Shown here in pieces: positions 26,185-31,857 of a DNA stretch of 36,383 nt (positions within the stretch are counted from its first letter, which is position 1; each line of letters begins with the position of its first letter). This stretch comes from Bacteroidaceae bacterium. GTDB taxonomy: Bacteria > Bacteroidota > Bacteroidia > Bacteroidales > Bacteroidaceae. The notes below the pieces were generated by a model. It made no database searches. It was given only the letters and a program-made list of their open reading frames with translations, and was not told the DNA's origin. The position numbers and the translations under genes are program-made. Where the stretch lies: positions 1-36,383 of the forward strand of contig JAFQVS010000097.1 of NCBI GenBank assembly GCA_017407905.1, read 5' to 3'.

Positions 26185-26548
26185 TTTTTTTTACCGTTAG
26201 TTCGGTTTTCAATTTTCGATTTTCTTCTTCGAGCAACTGAATAGTTTTGTTCTTCTCGTTGATAGTTTCCTGCAAGGTTGTTATTGTATCTATTAGTCGT
26301 TCCATTCTGAGTGAGTTTGCATCGGATATGGAGTTGCCAGATTTTATCATATCGCCATTACCTCTAAGTAGCCATTCAGCAGACACATCTTCCCGGAAAG
26401 ATAAAATAGAAATGATTGTTGATAGACTTAATTCACGTTTACCGTTGAGTTGATTAGTAAACGTATTATCCTTAATTCCGCATTGAATGCAAAATGCCCT
26501 ATTGCTTATTCCTAAATAAGAAATAAGTTCTTTAATTCTCTCAATCAT
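26177..26548 (-). CDS. Phage repressor-like HTH protein with coiled coil
   Basis: A 123-residue protein. An N-terminal XRE-type helix-turn-helix (about 5-60: LGISNRAFCIQCGIKDNTFTNQLNGK) is followed by a short segment, SAEWLLRGNGDM, often found in Bacteroidales phage repressors. A C-terminal coiled coil (about 80-118, LIDTITTLQETINEKN onward) probably drives dimerisation. ATG at 26548 is preferred over TTG at 26560. It is divergent from the early genes, with repeated dyad operators between. There is no S24 peptidase domain, so induction would not occur by RecA-stimulated self-cleavage. A separate antirepressor may be used. Confidence 0.85.
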   Translation of the reverse strand: MIERIKELISYLGISNRAFCIQCGIKDNTFTNQLNGKRELSLSTIISILSFREDVSAEWLLRGNGDMIKSGNSISDANSLRMERLIDTITTLQETINEKNKTIQLLEEENRKLKTELTVKKNG

Positions 26549-26580
26549 ACCTTTAATCAATTGTTTTCAAATGTTAAAAT

Positions 26581-26635
26581 TCTCGTTTGAGAGTAATAAT
26601 TCTCTCAAAACGCTTGCATATATTCTCATTTGAGA
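26581..26635. promoter_or_regulatory. Operator cluster for the repressor
   Basis: Two near-identical 12-base dyads are present, TCTCGTTTGAGA (26581-26592) and TCTCATTTGAGA (26624-26635). A further half site CTCTCAAA (26602-26609) also forms a perfect 8-base inverted repeat with TTTGAGAG at 26586-26593. The right dyad lies between the -33 and -7 elements of the rightward promoter, an ideal place for repression. The left one is near the repressor gene and could mediate autoregulation. Confidence 0.75.
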
Positions 26636-26644
26636 CTATATTTG
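26614..26644 (+). promoter_or_regulatory. Rightward early promoter
   Basis: TTG at 26614-26616 and TATATTTG at 26637-26644 are spaced by 20 bases. An operator dyad fills the spacer. The first early gene starts 29 bases downstream. Confidence 0.85.
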
Positions 26645-26672
26645 CACTATCAATCAATATACAAGCAAATAT

Positions 26673-26987
26673 ATGAATAAAAGTCAAGATAAAAAAGAAA
26701 CTATTTCTAAAAGTTTCTATGATATGACGGACTCTGAAAAGTACGACTACTATCAGAAAGAAGTCGAGGAGTTGCAAGAGACTATCTCCACTATCGAAAA
26801 GATGACCGAGCCTGAGGCACAAGAATATCTGAATGCAGGCGATGACAGCAAAGAAGAAATATTAAGCTATCTCAAAGAGGATTTAGAGACTGCCATCCAA
26901 AACAGAGATGAGTACGCTCAAAATGATGATGATTATGATGACTATTACGATGATGAGCCTCCACTCCCTGCATCTTGGTTCCTATAA
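26673..26987 (+). CDS. Acidic early protein, unknown
   Basis: A 104-residue protein and the first gene under the repressed rightward promoter. It is rich in Glu/Asp/Lys with helical segments (EKYDYYQKEVEELQETISTIEKM), then a very acidic Asp/Tyr run (about 86-97) and a closing PPLPASWFL. The family is not recognised. First-gene position in phages often holds a Cro-like factor or antirepressor, but no DNA-binding motif is visible. The acidic stretch could mimic DNA, which is speculation. Confidence 0.75.
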   Translation: MNKSQDKKETISKSFYDMTDSEKYDYYQKEVEELQETISTIEKMTEPEAQEYLNAGDDSKEEILSYLKEDLETAIQNRDEYAQNDDDYDDYYDDEPPLPASWFL

Positions 26988-27019
26988 GATTATCTATTAA
27001 CAATTCAATATTTACAATT

Positions 27020-27253
27020 ATGGAAGGAAAACAACCAAAAGAAGTCGATCTGGAGAACATCACCTTTGAGGATTTAAAAGAAGAGTACAAGATACAACAA
27101 GTTCAATATAAGGCTTTGCAGACTGCATATGAATCAAACAAACAGAGTTTAGAATTTTGGATGGGACAAGATAGTCGCAATAACGCTCGTATAGCCGAAC
27201 TGCGCGGTACCCTTCGCTCTGTTATCAAACTCGCAGAAAGCGAGTTGAAATAA
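27020..27253 (+). CDS. Small coiled-coil early protein, unknown
   Basis: A 77-residue protein starting MEGKQPKEVDLENITFEDLK, with a long predicted helix (EEYKIQQVQYKALQTAYESNKQ) and a basic C-terminal helix. The start at 27020 is preferred because the upstream in-frame extension overlaps the preceding gene. Family and function are unknown. Its last codons form a hairpin (27228-27246). Confidence 0.7.
   Translation: MEGKQPKEVDLENITFEDLKEEYKIQQVQYKALQTAYESNKQSLEFWMGQDSRNNARIAELRGTLRSVIKLAESELK
27228..27246 (+). other. Hairpin at the end of the 77-aa gene
   Basis: AACTCGC and GCGAGTT form seven perfect pairs around AGAAA. No T run follows, so it is not a typical terminator. It may be a processing or attenuation element ahead of the structured region. 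Confidence 0.4.
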
Positions 27254-27262
27254 CCTCTCACT

Positions 27263-27276
27263 GAAAGTCAAACCAA
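27263..27276 (+). repeat. Leader repeat AAAGTCAAACCAA, copy 1
   Basis: Three copies of (A)AAAGTCAAACCAA occur in the phage region, at 27263-27276, 28513-28526 and 30163-30176. Copies 2 and 3 begin 28 and 27 bases before an ATG. Copy 1 precedes the structured intergenic region and a possible GTG-started short frame 29 bases downstream. Confidence 0.65.
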
Positions 27277-27291
27277 ACCACCAGCCTCATC

Positions 27292-27393
27292 GTGCATTGG
27301 GTTGCAGTTGAGGCACAATTAAACAGAGAAGAGTTCTTTGACGTATTGTACCAATTGATATTGATAGGCGTAATGGAAAGTGTATTGCAATAA
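27292..27393 (+). CDS. Possible 33-aa phage peptide (GTG start)
   Basis: A short frame starts GTG and reads (M)HWVAVEAQLNREEFFDVLYQ, ending in an aliphatic helix LILIGVMESVLQ. Composition is protein-like. A leader repeat lies 29 bases upstream, the same spacing as ahead of two other genes. No family or strong ribosome binding site supports it. Confidence 0.3.
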   Translation: MHWVAVEAQLNREEFFDVLYQLILIGVMESVLQ

Positions 27394-27417
27394 GCACTCT
27401 GTGCCGCGCATACATTC

Positions 27418-27683
27418 AGGCCATAGCCTAACGGCAGCTTGGAATGCCGGAGCAGTCCCCTACATTAAGCAATGAAAGCGACGGGACAATAAGAGTAGCG
27501 TCTTTAGTTTCCCCCTTAAAGCGAATAAGGGAAAGATATTCGCAGAGTAGTTAATTTTTAATAGCTCGTTCCGCTTTTCGAAATCTGGTAATTTCTACAA
27601 AAGGCCTTCGCATTGCCCATCATTGTAGAACGAGCAACAATATACCTCGCAGATGAAAGCGCGAGGATAGCCCTTGATGCTAT
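27418..27683 (+). ncRNA. Candidate structured noncoding RNA (consecutive hairpins)
   Basis: No gene fits in 27394-27787, but seven hairpins follow one another. They are AGGC/GCCT (27418-27429), CGGCA/TGCCG (27432-27449) and GTCCC/GGGAC (27455-27487). Next is a two-part stem TCTTT/AAAGA plus CCCTTA/TAAGGG (27498-27543). A three-way junction is closed by GCTCGTTC/GAACGAGC (27564-27571 with 27628-27635) with inner arms GAAAT/ATTTC and TACAA/TTGTA. The last two are CCTCGC/GCGAGG (27645-27666) and ATAGC/GCTAT (27667-27683). The word ATGAAAGCG occurs in two loops (from 27472 and 27653). Strand is assumed from the early transcript. No known RNA family is recognised, and the rest of the gap to 27787 holds only weak GCGC pairing. 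Confidence 0.55.
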
Positions 27684-27787
27684 TGTGATTTGCTAAAATT
27701 TGTAACCTGTAATAACCACATAAATAATCCCAAGCATCGTAAGCGCAACCACCGGAACGCGCAAGGGCACGACTTTAATTATAAGAA

Positions 27788-28033
27788 ATGAGAAAGAACA
27801 TTTTTGTAAACATTTGGGGCGCACAGATGCCCGCAACCCTAACCACGTGGGAAGAGATTAAGAAACTCGGCTTTAAGAAAAGCGACCGTTCATTTGGCAC
27901 CCTCAATGATGGGCGACAGGCTTTATTCTTCAACGGTGGCAAGATGTTTCCGAGAGCAGACGGAACATTGCCAAATGGCGGTGCAGATAAATGGTTTGTA
28001 ACAACCGAGACATTAGAAGAAATTGATGATTAA
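27788..28033 (+). CDS. Small phage protein, unknown
   Basis: An 81-residue protein beginning MRKNIFVNIWGAQMPATL, with WEEIKKLGFKKSDRSFGTLNDGRQALFFNGGKMFPRADGT in the middle. It ends acidic. It follows the structured region and precedes two overlapping small genes on the same strand. No family is recognised. A frame of this length with sensible codon use supports it being real. Confidence 0.7.
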   Translation: MRKNIFVNIWGAQMPATLTTWEEIKKLGFKKSDRSFGTLNDGRQALFFNGGKMFPRADGTLPNGGADKWFVTTETLEEIDD

Positions 28034-28051
28034 CAATAAATATAAAGAACT

Positions 28052-28246
28052 ATGGAGAATAGACCTATTGTGCAGACACTGCGAAATATGCAGATTAATG
28101 ATGTTGAGAAATTCCCCCTTAGGCAGCTCGCATCTATTAGAAATAGTATATACCTATATCTCATTGAAGAGGTTGCAGAGGGGCGCAAATGGAGCCTCAA
28201 GAAAAATACCAAAGAACAGTGCTTAGATGTAAAGAGGGTGAGTTGA
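28052..28246 (+). CDS. 64-aa phage protein, unknown
   Basis: Starts MENRPIVQTLRNMQINDVEKFPLRQLASIRNSIY and is helical and basic towards its end (GRKWSLKKNTKEQC). Its TGA overlaps the next gene's ATG by one base (TGATG), which indicates translational coupling with the DNA-binding-like protein downstream. It may act with that neighbour. No family is recognised. Confidence 0.65.
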   Translation: MENRPIVQTLRNMQINDVEKFPLRQLASIRNSIYLYLIEEVAEGRKWSLKKNTKEQCLDVKRVS

Positions 28247-28575
28247 TGATTTACACACTAAATAACAGGCTTATGACAACGCTAACAGTTCCAACGAATG
28301 AGATTTTACTCGATAATATTATGCGAGTAATGAGTGGTGAATATTTTGGGGTGCGCAAAGCTGCTAAAATTGTCGGTGGTCGTCGAAAACTTGAAAGATT
28401 GATAGAGGCCGGCAAGATTGAATTTGCAAAACCTGTAAACTCTCAAAATGGCAAATGGTATTGCCGAGCCGATCAAGTATTGGCGCATTGCAGAAATATG
28501 CGCCCCAAAACAAAAAGTCAAACCAAACTATATTTGTCCTATGATAAACAAGGAAAAGTTCAACAGAATTGCTGA
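28246..28575 (+). CDS. Putative DNA-binding protein (excisionase-like HTH)
   Basis: A 109-residue protein. Residues about 35-60 (FGVRKAAKIVGGRRKLERLIEAGKIEF) resemble the winged-helix motif of excisionase/MerR-type proteins, in which the GRRKLERLIEAG helix would contact DNA. The C-terminus is basic (MRPKTKSQTKLYL). ATG at 28246 is chosen because it overlaps the previous stop. It could be an excisionase or transcription factor of the phage. No integrase is in view to support one choice. Confidence 0.65.
   Translation: MIYTLNNRLMTTLTVPTNEILLDNIMRVMSGEYFGVRKAAKIVGGRRKLERLIEAGKIEFAKPVNSQNGKWYCRADQVLAHCRNMRPKTKSQTKLYLSYDKQGKVQQNC
28513..28526 (+). repeat. Leader repeat AAAAGTCAAACCAA, copy 2
   Basis: Lies inside the 3' end of the HTH gene and begins 28 bases ahead of the ATG at 28541. 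It is identical over 13 bases to copies at 27263 and 30163. Confidence 0.7.
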
Positions 28576-28774
28576 TAAGATAGGTAATGGAATAACTATT
28601 GCAACAGCAATATTATTTATCATCTTCAGCATCTCGAATGCAATTAGAGCATTTTTTGATAAAAAAAACGCAATAGCAATTATGTTCCTCCTAATATTTT
28701 TCTTATCCATCAAGTTGTATAAGGTTGTAAAAAAAGAGGTAAAACAATATAATAAAAGTGATAAGCTGGATTGA
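28541..28774 (+). CDS. Small two-helix membrane protein
   Basis: A 77-residue protein: MINKEKFNRIADKIG, a membrane helix GITIATAILFIIFSISNAI, a basic turn, a second helix AIAIMFLLIFFLSIKLY, and a lysine-rich tail. It overlaps the HTH gene by 35 bases in another frame and has its own leader repeat. Membrane proteins of this size in phage early regions may affect host membrane functions or exclusion. No family is recognised. Confidence 0.65.
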   Translation: MINKEKFNRIADKIGNGITIATAILFIIFSISNAIRAFFDKKNAIAIMFLLIFFLSIKLYKVVKKEVKQYNKSDKLD

Positions 28775-28804
28775 CGCATATCACTTTTTTCAATTCAACA
28801 TTCA

Positions 28805-28822
28805 GCCGGGCACAAGCCCGGC
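28805..28822 (+). other. GC-rich hairpin before the tRNA-like element
   Basis: GCCGGGC and GCCCGGC pair perfectly around ACAA. No T run follows, so it is more likely a processing or stabilising hairpin than a terminator. It ends five bases before the acceptor stem of the element at 28827. Confidence 0.55.
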
Positions 28823-28826
28823 GCTT

Positions 28827-28944
28827 GCAATCGTGGCAGAACGGCAAAGCGGCCATCAGGAAAGATGGTGCAAGAGGTTACAATGTCAAGTGTACATAGA
28901 TAATGTGTAAATTCTCTTAGGGAGTTCGACTCTCCCCGATTGCG
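28827..28944 (+). tRNA. tRNA-like element 1 with very long variable region
   Basis: The acceptor stem GCAATCG (28827-28833) pairs perfectly with CGATTGC (28937-28943). It is directly preceded by a perfect T-arm, GGGAG TTCGACT CTCCC (28920-28936), whose loop fits TTCRAnY. The 5' half has TG at positions 8-9 and a D-loop-like GAACGGCAAA with the GG pair, as in Leu/Ser-type tRNAs. The anticodon arm CCATC/GATGG has a loop of six bases (AGGAAA) without U33. The variable region is about 50 bases with nested stems AAGAG/CTCTT, TTACA/TGTAA and ATGT/ACAT. Total length is about 118 bases, beyond ordinary class II tRNAs. No CCA is encoded. It may be a degenerate or non-translating tRNA, so no amino acid is assigned. 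Confidence 0.5.
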
Positions 28945-28983
28945 CAAGTAACCCGTGAGGGCGAACAACCTTTAATCAATTGT

Positions 28984-29005
28984 GCCACCGTCGGCGGATG
29001 GTGGC
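28984..29005 (+). other. Hairpin between the two tRNA-like elements
   Basis: GCCACC (28984-28989) pairs perfectly with GGTGGC (29000-29005) around a ten-base loop. The surrounding 28945-29009 has no gene. Confidence 0.5.
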
Positions 29006-29009
29006 TTTC

Positions 29010-29081
29010 GGGCGGTTAGTATTCGTTGGCGAAATCTTGAAAGGCTGTACGAGGAGGCAGGTTCAACTCCTGCACCGCTCA
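29010..29081 (+). tRNA. tRNA-like element 2 with degenerate D and anticodon arms
   Basis: GGGCGGT (29010-29016) pairs with ACCGCTC (29074-29080) with one G-T pair. The T-arm GCAGG TTCAACT CCTGC (29057-29073) is canonical and joins the acceptor directly, and A29081 is the discriminator. Total length of 72 bases fits a class I tRNA. The D region has a TTGG and only a small TTCG/CGAA stem. No standard seven-base anticodon loop forms; the best stem, TCTTG/CGAGG, leaves a ten-base loop. It looks like a tRNA with a decayed or altered decoding half. No CCA is encoded. The 102-aa gene begins 18 bases later. Confidence 0.45.
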
Positions 29082-29098
29082 CAGATAAATTATATATT

Positions 29099-29407
29099 AT
29101 GGAGAAGATTTTTGATAAAGATTTCAGAGACGCTTTAGAAAATGGTTTAATAGAAGCTGGCATAGAAAAGTCAGAAGCGAATAGAATCATAAAGGAGAAT
29201 TATCAAAGACAACTTAAAAAAGTTGCAATAAAACGTTTAGAAGACATCATAGAGTGCTTAAGGTGGGATAATTACAATTCAATACCTATTCAAGAAAGCC
29301 CATCTGGTGATGGATATGGACAGGATAATTATTATATAGATTTCTCTGATATTACAGATTGTGAAGATATTGGCGATATAATAAACAAGCTAAATGATAA
29401 CGATTAA
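29099..29407 (+). CDS. 102-aa phage protein, unknown
   Basis: Begins MEKIFDKDFRDALENGLIEAGIEKSEANRIIKENY. Its N-terminal half is helical, with a lysine-rich helix (RQLKKVAIKRLEDIIECL), and its tail is acidic (YYIDFSDITDCEDIGDIINKL). The start at 29099 is just after the tRNA-like element; an upstream extension would run through that element. Its stop overlaps the next gene by 14 bases. No family is recognised. Confidence 0.7.
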   Translation: MEKIFDKDFRDALENGLIEAGIEKSEANRIIKENYQRQLKKVAIKRLEDIIECLRWDNYNSIPIQESPSGDGYGQDNYYIDFSDITDCEDIGDIINKLNDND

Positions 29408-29633
29408 CGGCAAACCATTCTACGACAAGCCGAGCAGTTGCTATTCTTGTCCTTTTTTTAATTCAGGCTCGACACATCTGCAACCCAACACAGGGAAAGG
29501 TTTATGTATGTTATTCGATGAGGAACACCACTCATACATAAATCCACCTCGCAGATGTCAGAAACTGTTTAACAAAGCATTTAAGATGCCTGAGGGCAGC
29601 AACCTTGTAATAGTATATAAGGATAACGAATGA
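29394..29633 (+). CDS. 79-aa four-cysteine (zinc-ribbon-like) phage protein
   Basis: Cys16, Cys19, Cys38 and Cys55 (SCYSC, GLCML, RRCQK) are spaced as in a small metal-binding domain. The sequence FNSGSTHLQPNTGKGLCMLFDEEHHSY lies between them. It overlaps the neighbouring genes on both sides (14 bases upstream, 4 bases downstream), showing a tight early operon. Zinc binding is inferred and no function is known. Confidence 0.7.
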   Translation: MITINGKPFYDKPSSCYSCPFFNSGSTHLQPNTGKGLCMLFDEEHHSYINPPRRCQKLFNKAFKMPEGSNLVIVYKDNE

Positions 29634-30088
29634 GAGAATTACACCTAAGCGATAGGCAACGCTTGATACTTGAGGGTAAGATTTGCCCATACTGCGGTAA
29701 GCCTACTATTTACGTTGATAGTTCTGTCATATATGGCACATCATACGGTAACATCTATCTGTGTGAAGATTGTGAGGCTTTTGTCGGTGTCCATAAAGGG
29801 ACAGATAAAGCGTTAGGCAGAGTTGCAAAGCGCGAGTTACGACAATTGAAACGTGAGGCGCATAAATACTTTGACCTTTTATGGCAACTGAAATATATGA
29901 CACGTTACGATGCTTACGGGTGGTTGTCGAACATATTAGACTTGCCCAGAGAGTACACTCATATCGGTATGTTTCAAGAGTCCACTTGTGAAACTGTAAT
30001 AACGTATAGCAAACTGCTTTTGAATGATTTTAGAGCATTGGATATTAGCAAAGGTAGAGAGCCTGCAACACCATATTTTGACATATAA
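29630..30088 (+). CDS. DUF3268-type zinc-finger protein
   Basis: A 152-residue protein. A zinc-ribbon with Cys19, Cys22 (ICPYC) and Cys45, Cys48 (YLCEDCEAFVGVHKG) is followed by helical segments (KRELRQLKREAHKYFDLLWQ) and the WLSNILDLPREYTHIGMF region. This combination is characteristic of DUF3268 proteins found in phages and integrative elements. Its role is unknown, perhaps nucleic-acid binding. It overlaps the previous gene by four bases (ATGA). Confidence 0.8.
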   Translation: MRELHLSDRQRLILEGKICPYCGKPTIYVDSSVIYGTSYGNIYLCEDCEAFVGVHKGTDKALGRVAKRELRQLKREAHKYFDLLWQLKYMTRYDAYGWLSNILDLPREYTHIGMFQESTCETVITYSKLLLNDFRALDISKGREPATPYFDI

Positions 30089-30115
30089 AATGGTGTAAAA
30101 ATGGTGAAGTTTCTG

Positions 30116-30147
30116 TTTGCACATATCGCTTATAAACGATAACTTTA
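30116..30147 (+). promoter_or_regulatory. Promoter of the recombination/replication module
   Basis: TTTG at 30116-30119 and TAACTTTA at 30140-30147 (one base off TAnnTTTG) are 20 bases apart. A TATCG/CGATA dyad sits in the spacer region. The Rad52-like gene starts 43 bases downstream, after leader repeat copy 3. Confidence 0.55.
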
Positions 30148-30162
30148 CTAATGTAATCAATT

Positions 30163-30176
30163 AAAAGTCAAACCAA
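30163..30176 (+). repeat. Leader repeat AAAAGTCAAACCAA, copy 3
   Basis: This copy is in the probable 5' untranslated leader of the Rad52-like gene, beginning 27 bases before its ATG. The other copies are at 27263 and 28513. Confidence 0.7.
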
Positions 30177-30189
30177 TAAATTAAGTATT

Positions 30190-30933
30190 ATGACAAAAAC
30201 AAAAGAAACGCCTGCCATTCGTTTGCTCAAAGCAGATGAAATCGAGTGCAGGGTTGGAACAGTTGCCAAAGACAACAAAGGTTGCTCCTTGCTCCTTTAC
30301 AAAGATGCTCGCGTTGATATGCGACTATTAGATGAGTTCTTCGGCCCAAATAATTGGAAGCGCTCACACGAGGTAATTAACGGTTCATTGTTTTGTACCA
30401 TTTCTGTTTGGGATAGCGAGAAAAAAGAGTGGATAAGCAAACAGGACGTTGGAACAGAGAGCAACACAGAAAAGGAGAAAGGTCAAGCATCTGATGCTTT
30501 CAAGCGAGCCGGCTTTAATTGGGGCATAGGTCGTGAACTCTATACGGCTCCTTTCGTTTGGGTAAATCTCAATGCCAACGACTTTAATAGTTTAGGCAAG
30601 GTAAGAACATCGTTCATTGTAGACCACATTGAGTACAATGAAGAGAAACGCGAAATTACAGCGCTAAAAATCGTTGATAAGTCTGGAACTGTTAGATACA
30701 CCTACCCATCATCGACTACACAGGAACAGCAAAGCACATCTGCTCCAAAGCCAACTTTCAATGCCACAAGAGGTGTTTTCACGGGCGCACAACTCAAACA
30801 GGCCATTGCTGAAATGAATGCTTGCACAACAAGAGCTCAGGTGAATGTAGTGTGGAATAAGTATAAAGATTTGCAGAACAATGCAGATTTCAAAACTGCC
30901 TGTATGGTTAAGTGTCAAGAATTTCCCAAATAA
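30190..30933 (+). CDS. Rad52/Rad22-like single-strand annealing protein
   Basis: A 247-residue protein. The core region DMRLLDEFFGPNNWKRSHEVINGSLFCTISVWD followed by EKEKGQASDAFKRAGFNWGIGRELY is the Rad52/22-type pattern of phage annealing proteins. A C-terminal part from about residue 170 is low-complexity then helical. It would anneal complementary single strands during phage recombination. It is paired with a PD-(D/E)XK nuclease and SSB directly downstream, as expected for a Red-like system. The family call rests on these motifs only. Confidence 0.75.
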   Translation: MTKTKETPAIRLLKADEIECRVGTVAKDNKGCSLLLYKDARVDMRLLDEFFGPNNWKRSHEVINGSLFCTISVWDSEKKEWISKQDVGTESNTEKEKGQASDAFKRAGFNWGIGRELYTAPFVWVNLNANDFNSLGKVRTSFIVDHIEYNEEKREITALKIVDKSGTVRYTYPSSTTQEQQSTSAPKPTFNATRGVFTGAQLKQAIAEMNACTTRAQVNVVWNKYKDLQNNADFKTACMVKCQEFPK

Positions 30934-30941
30934 GAATAATT

Positions 30942-31850
30942 ATGATAGAATTAGTAAAATCCCCGGTAGTGTTCATAGAGGACACTCACACCTATCTATA
31001 TGGTGATAAGATATTGATGGGTATAACAGGAATGATAAGCCGACAGTTATTCCCCGATAAATACACGAATATTCCTGAGTTTGTATTGAAACGAGCTGCC
31101 GAACGTGGTAGCCTCGTTCATTCACAATGTCAGTTTGCCGACGTTACAGGCTTTGAGCCTGAAAGCATTGAGGCAAAGAACTATATTGACTTACGCACTA
31201 ATGCCGGTTATTATCCTGTGGCAAACGAATACACAGTTTCAGACCTTGAGTATTTCGCCTCCAACATTGATTGTGTTTGGGGTAAAGAGGGAGTTGATAA
31301 CAGCGTTGCAATAGTCGATATTAAGACAACAAGCAAACTCGATGAAGAGTATCTCAGTTGGCAATTGAGCATATATGCAGACCTGTTCGAGCGACAAAAT
31401 CCCCACATTAAAGTTACCGACTTGTTCGGAGCGTGGTTGCGTGGTGATATAGGGAAATTAGTCCCTGTCAAGCGAAAAACGCCTGCAGAAGTTGCTCGCT
31501 TGCTTGAGTGTGAAATTGCCGGTAAAAAGTACAACGATGGAACAGAACTTGTTTCGCAAAAATCAATGATTGTTGCTCAAAGGGTTGTTGATATGATTAT
31601 CGAGTCAAAAGAATTGGCGGCCTATTACAAGGAGCAAGAGAAAACAATGACAACCACATTGCATAAGGCAATGACTGAACACGGGGTTAAGTCGTGGGAT
31701 ACGGAATTGATGAAAGCGACAATAGTTCCGGCATCGACTTCTACAACCTTTGATACAACAAGATTTAAGGCTGACCACCCAGAACTATATAAACAATATT
31801 TGAAAGAGACAGAGAAAGGCGAAAGCCTGAGAATAACCATCAGAAAATAG
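30942..31850 (+). CDS. PD-(D/E)XK nuclease, putative recombination exonuclease
   Basis: A 302-residue protein. Motifs in order are GSLVH (His60), DLEYFASNIDCVW (Asp110), AIVDIKTT (Asp126, Lys128) and LSWQLSIYADLF (Gln141 and Tyr145). This is the RecB/Cas4/YqaJ-like arrangement of phage exonucleases. It probably resects DNA ends for the adjoining annealing protein. ATG at 30942 lies nine bases after the preceding stop. The upstream extension overlaps the preceding gene and is unlikely. Confidence 0.82.
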   Translation: MIELVKSPVVFIEDTHTYLYGDKILMGITGMISRQLFPDKYTNIPEFVLKRAAERGSLVHSQCQFADVTGFEPESIEAKNYIDLRTNAGYYPVANEYTVSDLEYFASNIDCVWGKEGVDNSVAIVDIKTTSKLDEEYLSWQLSIYADLFERQNPHIKVTDLFGAWLRGDIGKLVPVKRKTPAEVARLLECEIAGKKYNDGTELVSQKSMIVAQRVVDMIIESKELAAYYKEQEKTMTTTLHKAMTEHGVKSWDTELMKATIVPASTSTTFDTTRFKADHPELYKQYLKETEKGESLRITIRK

Positions 31851-31857
31851 TTTCGCT

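Noticed and set aside
28529-28536. TATATTTG resembling a -7 promoter box before the ATG at 28541
   Set aside because: It lies four bases from the start codon and has no TTG at the expected distance, so it is unlikely to be a promoter.
28541-28775. Toxin-antitoxin reading of the HTH protein plus small membrane protein
   Set aside because: A DNA-binding protein overlapping a two-helix peptide could suggest it, but neither matches a known toxin or antitoxin family and the overlap style is common in phage operons.
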